Positions 43,233 through 51,306 of a stretch of DNA of 64,000 nt are shown here, piece after piece; position 1 is the stretch's first letter, and each line of letters opens with the position of its first letter. Below the pieces are notes generated by a model. That model saw only the letters and a list, made by a program, of their open reading frames with translations. It had not been told where the DNA came from and searched no databases. Source of the stretch: Villigracilis sp024434165 (GTDB lineage Bacteria; Chloroflexota; Anaerolineae; Anaerolineales; Villigracilaceae); assembly GCA_030263665.1 (NCBI GenBank), contig SZPK01000019.1, forward strand, positions 1 through 64,000, given 5' to 3'. The translations under genes and the position numbers were made by a program.

Positions 43233-45846
43233 TCTGTCATTGCGAGGAGCGAACGAAGTGAGCGACGAAGCAATCTCCTCGCAAGCCCAAAGATTGCTTC
43301 GTCGGGAAGATCGCCCTCCTCACAATGACACTGGCGACTACGACATCGCCATCATCGGCGCGGGGGCGGTGGGATGCGCCATCGCAAGGGAATTGTCGCA
43401 ATACGATCTGAAGATCGCATTACTCGAAGCGAATCCCGATGTGGGCATGGGCACGTCCAAAGCCAGCACGGCGATCTGGCACACGGGCTTCGACGCCAAG
43501 CCTGGCTCGCTCGAAGCGAAGTTGATGCGCCGCAGTTACGCGCTCATGGACAAATACCTCGTCGAAGCCAACATCGCCCACGAACGCCTCGGCGCGATTC
43601 TGATCGCGTGGAACCAGGACCAGTTGGACGCGCTGCCTGAATTGTTGAAAAAAGCGCACGCAAACGGCGTGACCGATGTGGAGACGATCTCCGCCGAAGA
43701 AATTTACAAGCGCGAACCGCACATCCAGAAAGGCGCGTTGGGCGGGTTATTTGTGCCAGGCGAGGGGATTCTCTGCACGTTCTCCGTTCCGCTGGCGATG
43801 GCATACCAGGCGGTGGAAAACGGGGTGGAGTTGTTTTTGAATTTTCAGGTGAAGGAGATCAGACCACAGGCAACGGACGATGGACGATGGACGATGGTCA
43901 ATCCCACAGGGACGCTTCGCAGTGGTCCATCGTCCATCGTCCATGCGCGCTACGTCGTCAACGCGGCGGGATTGTTTTCGGACGAGATTCATGCCCTTTT
44001 TGGAAAGACCAGTTTCAAGGTCAGACCGAGGCGCGGGCAGTTGATCGTCTTCGACAAGATGGCGCGGAGTCTGGTCAATCACGTGCTGCTGCCCGTGCCG
44101 ACATCCACCACAAAAGGCGTGCTGGTCAGCCCGACCGTGTACGGAAACATTTTGCTCGGACCGACGGCGGAGGATTTGGACGATAAATCCGCAACCGAGA
44201 CAACGGCAGACGGTTTGAATTTTTTGCTCGAAAAAGGCAAACAGATTTTGCCGCAGCTGCTGGACGAAGAAGTGACCGCGACCTATTCGGGGCTGCGCGC
44301 GGCGACGGAACACAGCGATTATCAAATCGAGATGGATGCGGCGCTTCGTTACTTGTGTTTGGGCGGAATCCGCTCGACGGGCATTTCCGCGGCGATGGGC
44401 ATTGCCGAATACGGCGTGGAGTTGCTGCGCGAGGCAGGGCTGGAATTGAAATTGAAGTCCGAATTCAAAACCGTGAAAATGCCGACGATTGGACAGGCTG
44501 CGCTTCGCCCGCACCAAAACGCGGAGATGATCGCAGGGAATCCTTTGTACGCCGAAATGGTTTGTCACTGTGAGCGGGTCTCGCGCGGCGAGTTGCTGGA
44601 TGCGCTGAACGCTCCCATCCCCGCCGCGGCGCTGGACGGTTTGCGACGAAGAACGCGCGCCTCGCAGGGAAGATGCCAGGGATTCAATTGTCATGCGGCG
44701 TTGGTTTCGTCATTGCGAGGGCGGAGTTTTCCCGCCCGAAGCAATCCCATTGTAAGCAGAGAGGCTGCTTCGCTTGGTCTCGATACAGGCGGGGCAGCCA
44801 CCCGCCCTACTCGACCTGCGCTCGCAACGACATATAAAGTTCTGATCATCGGCGCGGGACCGGCGGGGCTTTCGGCGGCAATCGAATTGAAGAAGCAGGG
44901 GATCAGGGACATCCTCGTCGTTGACCGTGAACCCGAGGCAGGCGGAATGCCGAGGTTTTGCCATCATACAGGCTTTGGGCGCGAGGACTTGTGGCGCATG
45001 TGGTCGGGACCGAAATACGCGAAGCATTACCGCGACCTGGCAGAGAAGATGGATGTGGAAGTGCGGACATCCACAACGGTGTTGGGGTGGGAAGATTCCC
45101 TCACCCCTGCCCTCTCCCAAAGGGAGAAGGGGCATACGTTGGAGTTTACTTCTCCGAGCGGATTGGGTGTGGTGAATGCGCAGGCGGTGCTGCTGGCAAC
45201 GGGCGTGCGGGAGCGCCCCAGGTCGGCGCGGTTGATTCCGGGCAAACGCCCGCAGGGGATTTACACGACGGGCTCGCTGCAGCGGTTCATTTATCAGGAA
45301 CACCTGCCAGTGGGCAAACGCGCGGTCATCGTCGGTGCGGAGCTGGTAAGCCTGTCAGCGTTGATGACACTGATGGGCGCAAAAGTCGAGTGCGCCATGA
45401 TGATCACAGAAGAGGCGAGACATCAAATCGAGTTCCCGTACGTGGCAATGAAATGGATTCTGGCGGACATTCTCTCGCGCACGCCCATCGTGACGAATGC
45501 ACGGGTGACGAACATCTTCGGGCAAAAACAAGTGGAAGGAATTGAAATCACCCGCAAGGACGGCACAAAACAACTCGTGGAATGCGACTCGGTCATTTTC
45601 ACGGGCAACTGGATCCCCGAACACGAACTGGCGCGGATGGGCGGTCTGCAAATTCACCCCGTCACCAAAGGACCGGTGATTGACAGGAATTTCCATTCCA
45701 CGGTCAAGGGGGTGTTCGTGGCGGGCAACCTCCTGCGCGGCGTGGAGACGGCGGATCGCTGCGCGCTGGAGGGCAAATGGGCGGCGCGGGGAATGGCGAA
45801 ATATTTGGAGATTGTTTCGACGGGAAAATCACCCGTCTCGCAATGA
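43225..45846 (+). CDS. Fused glycerol-3-phosphate dehydrogenase-like / BFD [2Fe-2S] / FAD-NAD oxidoreductase with repeat-coded inserts
   Basis: The protein has 873 residues in three parts. A DAO-type FAD domain (YDIAIIGAGAVGCAIAREL, about 38-440) resembles GlpA. A BFD-like [2Fe-2S] segment follows (CHCERVSRGELLDAL and GRCQGFNC, about 448-490). A second FAD/NAD domain (YKVLIIGAGPAGLSAAIEL, about 537-870) resembles the oxidoreductase normally encoded by a separate gene behind GlpA in many anaerobes. At least five stretches are encoded by palindromic repeats kept in frame: residues about 4-36, 213-240, 492-536 (the linker), 624-638 and the last 10. No other start codon exists after the N-terminal repeat. 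It overlaps the kinase gene by 8 bases, and the two should turn glycerol into dihydroxyacetone phosphate. Confidence 0.85.
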   Translation: MNNLSLRGANEVSDEAISSQAQRLLRREDRPPHNDTGDYDIAIIGAGAVGCAIARELSQYDLKIALLEANPDVGMGTSKASTAIWHTGFDAKPGSLEAKLMRRSYALMDKYLVEANIAHERLGAILIAWNQDQLDALPELLKKAHANGVTDVETISAEEIYKREPHIQKGALGGLFVPGEGILCTFSVPLAMAYQAVENGVELFLNFQVKEIRPQATDDGRWTMVNPTGTLRSGPSSIVHARYVVNAAGLFSDEIHALFGKTSFKVRPRRGQLIVFDKMARSLVNHVLLPVPTSTTKGVLVSPTVYGNILLGPTAEDLDDKSATETTADGLNFLLEKGKQILPQLLDEEVTATYSGLRAATEHSDYQIEMDAALRYLCLGGIRSTGISAAMGIAEYGVELLREAGLELKLKSEFKTVKMPTIGQAALRPHQNAEMIAGNPLYAEMVCHCERVSRGELLDALNAPIPAAALDGLRRRTRASQGRCQGFNCHAALVSSLRGRSFPARSNPIVSREAASLGLDTGGAATRPTRPALATTYKVLIIGAGPAGLSAAIELKKQGIRDILVVDREPEAGGMPRFCHHTGFGREDLWRMWSGPKYAKHYRDLAEKMDVEVRTSTTVLGWEDSLTPALSQREKGHTLEFTSPSGLGVVNAQAVLLATGVRERPRSARLIPGKRPQGIYTTGSLQRFIYQEHLPVGKRAVIVGAELVSLSALMTLMGAKVECAMMITEEARHQIEFPYVAMKWILADILSRTPIVTNARVTNIFGQKQVEGIEITRKDGTKQLVECDSVIFTGNWIPEHELARMGGLQIHPVTKGPVIDRNFHSTVKGVFVAGNLLRGVETADRCALEGKWAARGMAKYLEIVSTGKSPVSQ
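43236..43331. repeat. Intragenic repeat a: GTCATTGCGAGGAGCG palindrome
   Basis: The block opens with tgtcattgcgaggagcgaac and closes with cgccctcctcacaatgaca as the inverted end. Its length is exactly 32 codons, so it keeps the frame and encodes residues 5-36. Confidence 0.85.
43863..43945. repeat. Intragenic repeat b: GGACGATGG words
   Basis: Three tandem ggacgat words are followed by the inverted ggtccatcgtccatcgtcc. They encode residues about 213-240 (TDDGRWTMV through GPSSIVH). The same words lie between genes at 31796-31868. Confidence 0.85.
44700..44832. repeat. Intragenic repeat c: domain linker
   Basis: cgtcattgcgag opens and ctcgcaacgac closes the block, with ggtctcgatacaggcggg between them. 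It encodes the linker ALVSSLRGRSFPARSNP and onward between the iron-sulfur segment and the second FAD domain. Confidence 0.8.
45096..45138. repeat. Intragenic repeat d: CCTGCCCTCTCCC core
   Basis: ccctgccctctcccaaaggg and the following agaagggg encode DSLTPALSQREKG in the second FAD domain. This is the same core as in the dispersed repeat at 2217 and 53352. Confidence 0.85.
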
Positions 45847-45847
45847 C
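45815..45847. repeat. Intragenic repeat e at the C-terminus
   Basis: gacgggaaaatcacccgtc and ctcgcaatgac encode the last residues (TGKSPVSQ) and the stop. The ctcgcaatgac end matches the outer end of repeats a and c. Confidence 0.65.
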
Positions 45848-45858
45848 ATAGGATTCAC

Positions 45859-46389
45859 ATGGCAGACGAACTACTGGATATTGTCAACGATCAGGATGAA
45901 GTCATCGGACGGGAAATGCGTTCGGTCATCCATGAGCGGGGATTACAGCACCGCGGCGTGCACGTCTTTTTGTTCGATGCGGACGGCAGGATGCTCATCC
46001 AAAAACGGAGTGCAGACCGCGCCTCTTCCCCATCCCTGCTGGATTGCTCCGTCTCGGAGCATGTCAAGGCTGGAGAGGGGTATCTCGAAGCGGCGTTCCG
46101 AGGCATGAAGGAGGAACTGGGCGTGGAAGGAATTGACCTCCAGCCGCTGGGAAAGATCAAAATGGAATACGGTCCCAACGATTTTGAGATCAGCCGGATC
46201 TACGAAGGCCGGGTCAAGCCGGAGCAGGTCCGGTTCGACCCGGCGGAGATTTCCGAGATTCGTTTCATGAGCCTGCATGAAATTCGGGCGGGAATCGAAA
46301 ATCAGAAGCGGATGTATTGCGGCTGGTTTGTCGAAATTATGAATTGGCATTTCAGCCAGCCGGCGCGTTTGACGGTATTGGACGAATAG
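45859..46389 (+). CDS. Nudix hydrolase, isopentenyl-diphosphate isomerase-like
   Basis: The 176-residue protein opens like IDI-type Nudix proteins (LLDIVNDQDEVIGREMRSVIHERGLQHRGVHVF). The Nudix box reads GEGYLEAAFRGMKEELGVEG; the usual Arg-Glu before the hydrophobic residue is Arg-Gly here, so one acidic metal ligand is missing. It may hydrolyse a nucleotide or isoprenoid diphosphate, or have reduced activity. It is the last gene of the right arm, 12 bases after the fused dehydrogenase. Confidence 0.85.
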   Translation: MADELLDIVNDQDEVIGREMRSVIHERGLQHRGVHVFLFDADGRMLIQKRSADRASSPSLLDCSVSEHVKAGEGYLEAAFRGMKEELGVEGIDLQPLGKIKMEYGPNDFEISRIYEGRVKPEQVRFDPAEISEIRFMSLHEIRAGIENQKRMYCGWFVEIMNWHFSQPARLTVLDE

Positions 46390-46525
46390 CCGCAGAAAAG
46401 CACGGGGAGATTCCGCCTCATGGACGGAAACAGATACCATGCCGGGCATGAAGCGGTGAACTCACATGCAACATTCCCTTGCGGAAAGCGTATACTGTTC
46501 TTGGACGATTTTCCAAGGAGAATGT

Positions 46526-47842
46526 ATGAGAACAATCCGTAAGTATCTTGCTGTTTTTTCCATCTTCGCCCTGCTCGCGCTGACGATTGCCACTCCCGCA
46601 CTGGCGTTCGAAGGGCGCGAAGGCGATGTTGTCGTTATTGAAGCCGATGAAGTGATTGACGACGACCTGTATGTCAGCGCAAATGAGTTCACGCTGGAAG
46701 GGACGGTCAAAGGCGATCTGTTTGTGGCTGGCAATGTGATCACCATCAACGGCACGGTGGAGGGCGACCTGTTTGCGGGCGGGAACAGCGTCATCATCAA
46801 CGGGACGGTGATGGATGATGTGCGCATCGGCGGCGCGGCATTGAAGCTGGGCGATGAAGCCAGCATCGGCGGCGACCTGCTTGCGGGCGGCGCCAGCCTC
46901 GAAGCGGAATCGGGAAGCGTTGTGGAAGGTGAACTGCTGTACGGCGGCGCGCAAATTCTGTTTGCTGGGAATGTGGCTGAGGACGTGATGATCGGCACAA
47001 GTGCGGCAGACCTGCGCGGCGAATTCGGCGGGGATGTGCTCGTGGAAATCGGCGATGTGGACGAAGCCGGTCCTCCGCCGTCCACGTACATCAACAACAC
47101 CGAAATTTCCATCCCCAGCGTCAACCCCGGCTTGAAGATTGATGAAGACGCAAAGATCGAAGGGAACCTGATATACACGCTGTCCAAAGAGGCGAACATT
47201 CCCAGCGGCGCGGTCGGCGGCGAAGTGACCCGCAAAGAACCGACGATAGATGCCGGTTATGTGCCGCCGGAACGGACGGCAGCCCAAAAAGCCGTTTCCT
47301 GGACGCTGGAACTCCTGCGCTCCATCGTGACCTTGATCCTGTTCGGTCTGCTCCTGGGCTGGCTTGCGCCTCTCTTCATAAAGACCCTGACGAACAAACT
47401 GCAGGCGCAGCCTGTGGCAAGCCTCGGCTGGGGCGTGGTGGCGTATGCCGCGTTCTTCTTCACCCTGCTGGTGATTCTGGTTGTGATGATCCTGGGCGCT
47501 GTGATCTTCGGTTGGATCACCCTCGGCGGCATCAGCGGGACCATCGTGTGGGTCGGCATTTTCCTGCTTTTCGCCGCGATTCTGGGCTTCGTGCTCGTGA
47601 CCCTCTTCCTGACCAAGATCATCGTTGCATGGCAGGGCGGCAAATGGCTGATTGGACGCTTCAACCCATCGCTGGCGGAGCACAAGGTCTGGCCCCTGGT
47701 ATTGGGCGCGGTCATTCTCGCCCTGCTGGTGGAACTGCCATGGGTGGGATGGCTGATCGGTCTGGTCGTGATGTTTCTCGGTCTTGGCGCGTTGTGGCTG
47801 TGGGGACGCGAACGCTGGCAGATGCGCAGAACGGCGGCTTGA
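46526..47842 (+). CDS. Secreted bactofilin-like repeat protein with C-terminal membrane domain
   Basis: The 438-residue protein starts at ATG 46526 behind AAGGAG. A signal peptide (to about residue 29, TPALAFE) is followed by a beta-helical repeat region (about 40-190) built on Gly-Asp-Leu rungs such as TVKGDLFVAGNVITINGTVEGDLF, as in bactofilins (polymer-forming). Four to five membrane helices occupy about 265-425. It may form a surface or membrane scaffold. The assignment to the bactofilin fold rests on the rung pattern only. Confidence 0.7.
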   Translation: MRTIRKYLAVFSIFALLALTIATPALAFEGREGDVVVIEADEVIDDDLYVSANEFTLEGTVKGDLFVAGNVITINGTVEGDLFAGGNSVIINGTVMDDVRIGGAALKLGDEASIGGDLLAGGASLEAESGSVVEGELLYGGAQILFAGNVAEDVMIGTSAADLRGEFGGDVLVEIGDVDEAGPPPSTYINNTEISIPSVNPGLKIDEDAKIEGNLIYTLSKEANIPSGAVGGEVTRKEPTIDAGYVPPERTAAQKAVSWTLELLRSIVTLILFGLLLGWLAPLFIKTLTNKLQAQPVASLGWGVVAYAAFFFTLLVILVVMILGAVIFGWITLGGISGTIVWVGIFLLFAAILGFVLVTLFLTKIIVAWQGGKWLIGRFNPSLAEHKVWPLVLGAVILALLVELPWVGWLIGLVVMFLGLGALWLWGRERWQMRRTAA

Positions 47843-47843
47843 T

Positions 47844-47880
47844 AAAAAAAGAGGACAGGCGGTGAACCTGTCCTCTTTTT
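47844..47880. terminator. Bidirectional intrinsic terminator
   Basis: GAGGACAGG (47851-47859) pairs with CCTGTCCTC (47867-47875), with A-run before and T-run behind. It serves the bactofilin-like gene and the convergent lipoprotein gene. Confidence 0.9.
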
Positions 47881-47892
47881 GATTCCATTTCC

Positions 47893-48582
47893 CTACGGGC
47901 ATTCCTTGGAATATTCCACCAGGCGTTCGATCTTTTCGGTGCGTCCCACCACGCCGCCGCCCTTGTTGATGCCGATAAATTGGAAGTCAATCCAGGCTTT
48001 TTCCAGACCGCGGAAGTTGGGGTTGATATCCTCGCCGGAGAAGGTAATGAAGAAATTACCCTTCCCATCCGTGCCGAGGTTGCCCACCAGCTGCCACTCG
48101 GAGGGATACAACGCGCTGGGCTGGTCCACGATGCGGTAGTACATTTCAGCCCTCGTGATTTCGGGCAGGTTGGCTGTCATCGTAAACTCGATCTCGCGCG
48201 GGAAACAACGCAGGGTGAGCAGTTCGTTCGAGATGACAATGTTGGTAAACACACCTTTGCCGAGGACGTTATCCACATTCACAGGTTTCAGCCCGCTATC
48301 CGAGCCGGACGAACCCGTACCGGAGGTATCCCCGGTCGTTGCCGTCGGTTGAGGCGTGGCGGTTGGTTCAAGGGTGGCAGTAGGAGCGAGAGTGGGGACA
48401 TCCGTTGGCGCCTGGGTGGGAAGCGAAATCGAAGTGGGCGGAACGGCTTCGGTGGGCGGGATGACCGTCACCACCACAGTTTGGATTACCGGCGTGGGTT
48501 GTACCTGTTGCGCGGGTTGCACAACACCGCATCCCGCCAGCAGGAGGGCAAGTGTCAGCAGTAATACCTTTTTCATTTTCAT
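47893..48582 (-). CDS. Pro/Thr-rich lipoprotein
   Basis: The 229-residue protein has a lipobox (LALLLAGCGVV, Cys near 18), a long Pro/Thr linker (about 29-85, PTATLEPTATPQPTAT) and a C-terminal domain of about 120 residues without a recognised family (FTNIVISNELLTLRC onward). The linker lifts the domain off the membrane. Such linkers are common in Anaerolineae surface proteins. GGAG lies close to the ATG at 48582. Confidence 0.8.
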   Translation of the reverse strand: MKMKKVLLLTLALLLAGCGVVQPAQQVQPTPVIQTVVVTVIPPTEAVPPTSISLPTQAPTDVPTLAPTATLEPTATPQPTATTGDTSGTGSSGSDSGLKPVNVDNVLGKGVFTNIVISNELLTLRCFPREIEFTMTANLPEITRAEMYYRIVDQPSALYPSEWQLVGNLGTDGKGNFFITFSGEDINPNFRGLEKAWIDFQFIGINKGGGVVGRTEKIERLVEYSKECP

Positions 48583-48745
48583 ACTCCAGTTTTTTATTAG
48601 ATTTTAAGGCAGACCCGTCCCTCCCCTGTTGACCCCTTTGGGCTATTTATCTGCATTTCCCTTTTCATTTCTGCAAAGAAACCGCGCTTTTATCTGTTTT
48701 CGCTCTCCGCGCAGACTCGAATGGATTGCGATATTTCTTATCAGG

Positions 48746-48751
48746 TATAAT
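48746..48751 (+). promoter_or_regulatory. TATAAT box directly before the radical SAM gene
   Basis: A perfect TATAAT ends 7 bases before the ATG at 48759, which has no ribosome site. If used, the mRNA would start at or next to the start codon. No -35 box at the right distance is obvious (TTGCGA lies only 14 bases upstream). Confidence 0.4.
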
Positions 48752-48758
48752 GTGCGGC

Positions 48759-50714
48759 ATGTTGAACCCTGAACAAATCGAAAGCAAACTCGACCGTATC
48801 CTTTTAAAGGTACAAAAACCCGGTCGGTACGTGGGCGGCGAACTGAACTCCGTGCGCAAGGATTGGGATCAGGCGCAAACGCGCGTCGCCCTGGTGTTCC
48901 CCGATATTTACGATATCGGCGTGTCCAACGTCGGCTTGAAGATTCTTTACGACCAGATCAACCAACGGGAGGATGCGCTGGCGGAACGCGCCTACGCGCC
49001 CTGGCTGGACATGGAAGCCTTGATGCGCGAACACGGGATTCCGCTCTACGCGCTCGAATCAAAACGACCCCTGGCCTGCTTCGACATAATCGGCTTTTCC
49101 CTCCCCTACGAGACGCTCTACACCAACGCCCTCAACGTCCTTGACCTGGCGGGCATTCCCGTGCGCTCCGAGGAACGGGACGACAGCCATCCGCTCATCA
49201 TCGCCGGCGGACACTCGACCAACAACCCCGAACCCATGCACGCCTTCATGGATGCGTTCGTGATCGGCGAAGGCGAGGAGGTCATTCACGAAATCATTGA
49301 CGCGGTTCAGAGAGTCAAAAGCCGAAAATCCAATATAGACGGCGACCCGCGGCATTCGACTTCCGACCGTGAAGAAATTCTGCGTGAATTCCTGAAGATT
49401 CCCGGCGTGTACGTGCCGCGTTTTTATCACACCGCCTACCTGGAGGATGGAACCGTCGCCGCCATCGAGCCGGTCATTCCCGAAGCGCCAAGAGTCATCA
49501 ACAAGCGCATTGTAGCAAAACTGCCCCCGCCGCCGACAAAATTCCTCGTGCCGAACATTGACATCGTCCACAATCGCGTTTCGGTCGAGATCATGCGCGG
49601 ATGCACCCGCGGCTGCCGCTTCTGCCAGGCGGGGATGATCACCCGCCCGGTCCGCGAACGAAGCGTGGATGAGATCGTTGCGGCGGCAGAGGAGGCGGTC
49701 CGTGCGACGGGCTTCGAGGAACTGGCGCTGCTGTCGCTTTCCTCCTCCGATTACACCCACATCCAGGAGCTGGTGGATGCCATCAGCAAACGCTTCGAGG
49801 GCCGCAAACTGACCGTTTCGCTCCCCTCCCTGCGCATCGAGTCGGTTTCGATTGACCTGATGGAGAAACTCAAACAGCGCCGCTCCGGCGGGTTTACGCT
49901 CGCGCCCGAAGCCGCCAGCGAACGGATGCGCCGCATCATCAACAAGTTCATCCCCGATGAAGACATCATCAACACCACGCGCGAGATCTACCGCCGCGGC
50001 TGGACGACCATCAAACTGTACTTCATGATCGGTCATCCCAGCGAGACACTCGAAGACGTGCAGGCGATTGCCGACCTGTGCAAGCGCGTCATCGCCGAAG
50101 GGCGCAAAGTGGCGGGCTGGAAGGTGAAGTTGAACGCAGGCGTGAGCACCTTCGTGCCCAAGCCGCAGACTCCCTTCCAATGGGTTTCGAGCGATACGCG
50201 CGAAAGCATCCTTGAAAAGCAGGCTCTACTGAAGCGCGAATTGTTCAAGGACAAGGGTATCAAACTCAGTTGGACCAATCCCGACGATTCGCTCGTGGAG
50301 TCGTGGCTTTCGCGCGGCGACCGCCGCCTGGCGGAGGTCATTTACACGGCATGGAAGAACGGCGCGCGTTTCGACGCCTGGGAGGAGGGGCGCAAGTTCG
50401 ATACGTGGATGGCGGCTTTCGCCGAGCACGGGCTCGACCATTCCTTCTACACGCACCGCCAGCGCCGCACCGATGAGGTCTTCCCGTGGGAGCACATCAC
50501 CGCCGCCGTGCGCAAGAACTTCCTCTTCCAGGATTTCCGCATGTCGCTGGAGGGACAGATCCGTGTGGACTGCCGTCTCAACTGCTTCGCCTGCGGCATC
50601 CTGCCGACTTTTGCCAACCTGCGCCGCGAACATCCCGGCGAAGGCTGGAAGTGCCCCGAAGTCAAAACCCCCGCCCGTAAGATGGAAATGGAACTGCCGC
50701 TGGCGGGCGGTTGA
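48759..50714 (+). CDS. TIGR03960-type B12-binding/radical SAM protein
   Basis: The 651-residue protein has an N-terminal B12-binding-like region (VALVFPDIYDIGVSNVGLKILYDQIN) and a radical SAM core with RGCTRGCRFCQAGM (CX3CX2C near residue 287). The C-terminal CRLNCFACGILP may bind a second cluster. It belongs to the TIGR03960 family of unknown function, whose partner domain (DUF2344, TIGR03936) is encoded here at 51307-51942; in other bacteria the two are fused or adjacent. A tRNA or ribosome modification has been guessed for the pair. ATG 48750 is an alternative start. Confidence 0.9.
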   Translation: MLNPEQIESKLDRILLKVQKPGRYVGGELNSVRKDWDQAQTRVALVFPDIYDIGVSNVGLKILYDQINQREDALAERAYAPWLDMEALMREHGIPLYALESKRPLACFDIIGFSLPYETLYTNALNVLDLAGIPVRSEERDDSHPLIIAGGHSTNNPEPMHAFMDAFVIGEGEEVIHEIIDAVQRVKSRKSNIDGDPRHSTSDREEILREFLKIPGVYVPRFYHTAYLEDGTVAAIEPVIPEAPRVINKRIVAKLPPPPTKFLVPNIDIVHNRVSVEIMRGCTRGCRFCQAGMITRPVRERSVDEIVAAAEEAVRATGFEELALLSLSSSDYTHIQELVDAISKRFEGRKLTVSLPSLRIESVSIDLMEKLKQRRSGGFTLAPEAASERMRRIINKFIPDEDIINTTREIYRRGWTTIKLYFMIGHPSETLEDVQAIADLCKRVIAEGRKVAGWKVKLNAGVSTFVPKPQTPFQWVSSDTRESILEKQALLKRELFKDKGIKLSWTNPDDSLVESWLSRGDRRLAEVIYTAWKNGARFDAWEEGRKFDTWMAAFAEHGLDHSFYTHRQRRTDEVFPWEHITAAVRKNFLFQDFRMSLEGQIRVDCRLNCFACGILPTFANLRREHPGEGWKCPEVKTPARKMEMELPLAGG

Positions 50715-50722
50715 AAAAGTTT

Positions 50723-50770
50723 GTACCGCGAGATTCATCCCGCGTATTTGCGGCATGAATGTCGCGGTAC
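50723..50770. repeat. GTACCGCGA palindrome
   Basis: gtaccgcgagattcatcccg (50723-50742) and cggcatgaatgtcgcggtac (50751-50770) are inverted with two mismatches. The hairpin fills the gap between the radical SAM and DinB-like genes. Confidence 0.8.
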
Positions 50771-50780
50771 TTCTTCATTT

Positions 50781-51305
50781 ATGAACAAACCCCTTCTCCT
50801 CGAACGCCTGCACCGCGAACGCGACCAGTTTGAGCAATTGCTGAACCGCGTCGGTTTTACCCGCCGGTTGACCATGAAAGGCGTATTCGGCCGCTTGTCG
50901 GTCAAAGATCTGCTGGCAGACGTTCTCTCGCACGAACAGTTCATCGCAGACCGCCTGAGCGAGATTTTGGAGGGCGAGCGGTATGCCCCCTCCGTCTCTT
51001 TCACGGCGCTGGAAAACTTCCAGAACCATTACGGCTGCCCGGATTTCGAATCGCCGCTGTGCGAAAAGGACGCGCCCAACCAGGCGGTGATGGACCAATA
51101 CAAAAACATCGCCTTCGACGAGATCGTGGCGCAGGAACTGGCGGTGTATTCCAACATCCTCGAAGCGTTCGACCAATTGACCCATCACCAATGCCTCGAC
51201 CACGACCTCTTCCATCGAATCGCGGAACACACCTACCGCCCGTACCGCCGGGCGGGCGCGGCGATCCACCGCTGGTTGAAAAAAATCAACCCCGAACCCA
51301 AATAA
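50781..51305 (+). CDS. DinB/DfsB-like four-helix protein
   Basis: The 174-residue, all-helical protein has SVKDLLADVLSHEQFIADRLSEIL near residue 40, with the first His of a DinB-type metal site, and DHDLFHRIAEHTYRPYRRAG at the end. Members act as metal-dependent transferases or hydrolases of small molecules, such as bacillithiol S-transferase or ClbS. ATG at 50781 has no ribosome site. It separates the TIGR03960 gene from its DUF2344 partner. Confidence 0.8.
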   Translation: MNKPLLLERLHRERDQFEQLLNRVGFTRRLTMKGVFGRLSVKDLLADVLSHEQFIADRLSEILEGERYAPSVSFTALENFQNHYGCPDFESPLCEKDAPNQAVMDQYKNIAFDEIVAQELAVYSNILEAFDQLTHHQCLDHDLFHRIAEHTYRPYRRAGAAIHRWLKKINPEPK

Positions 51306-51306
51306 C

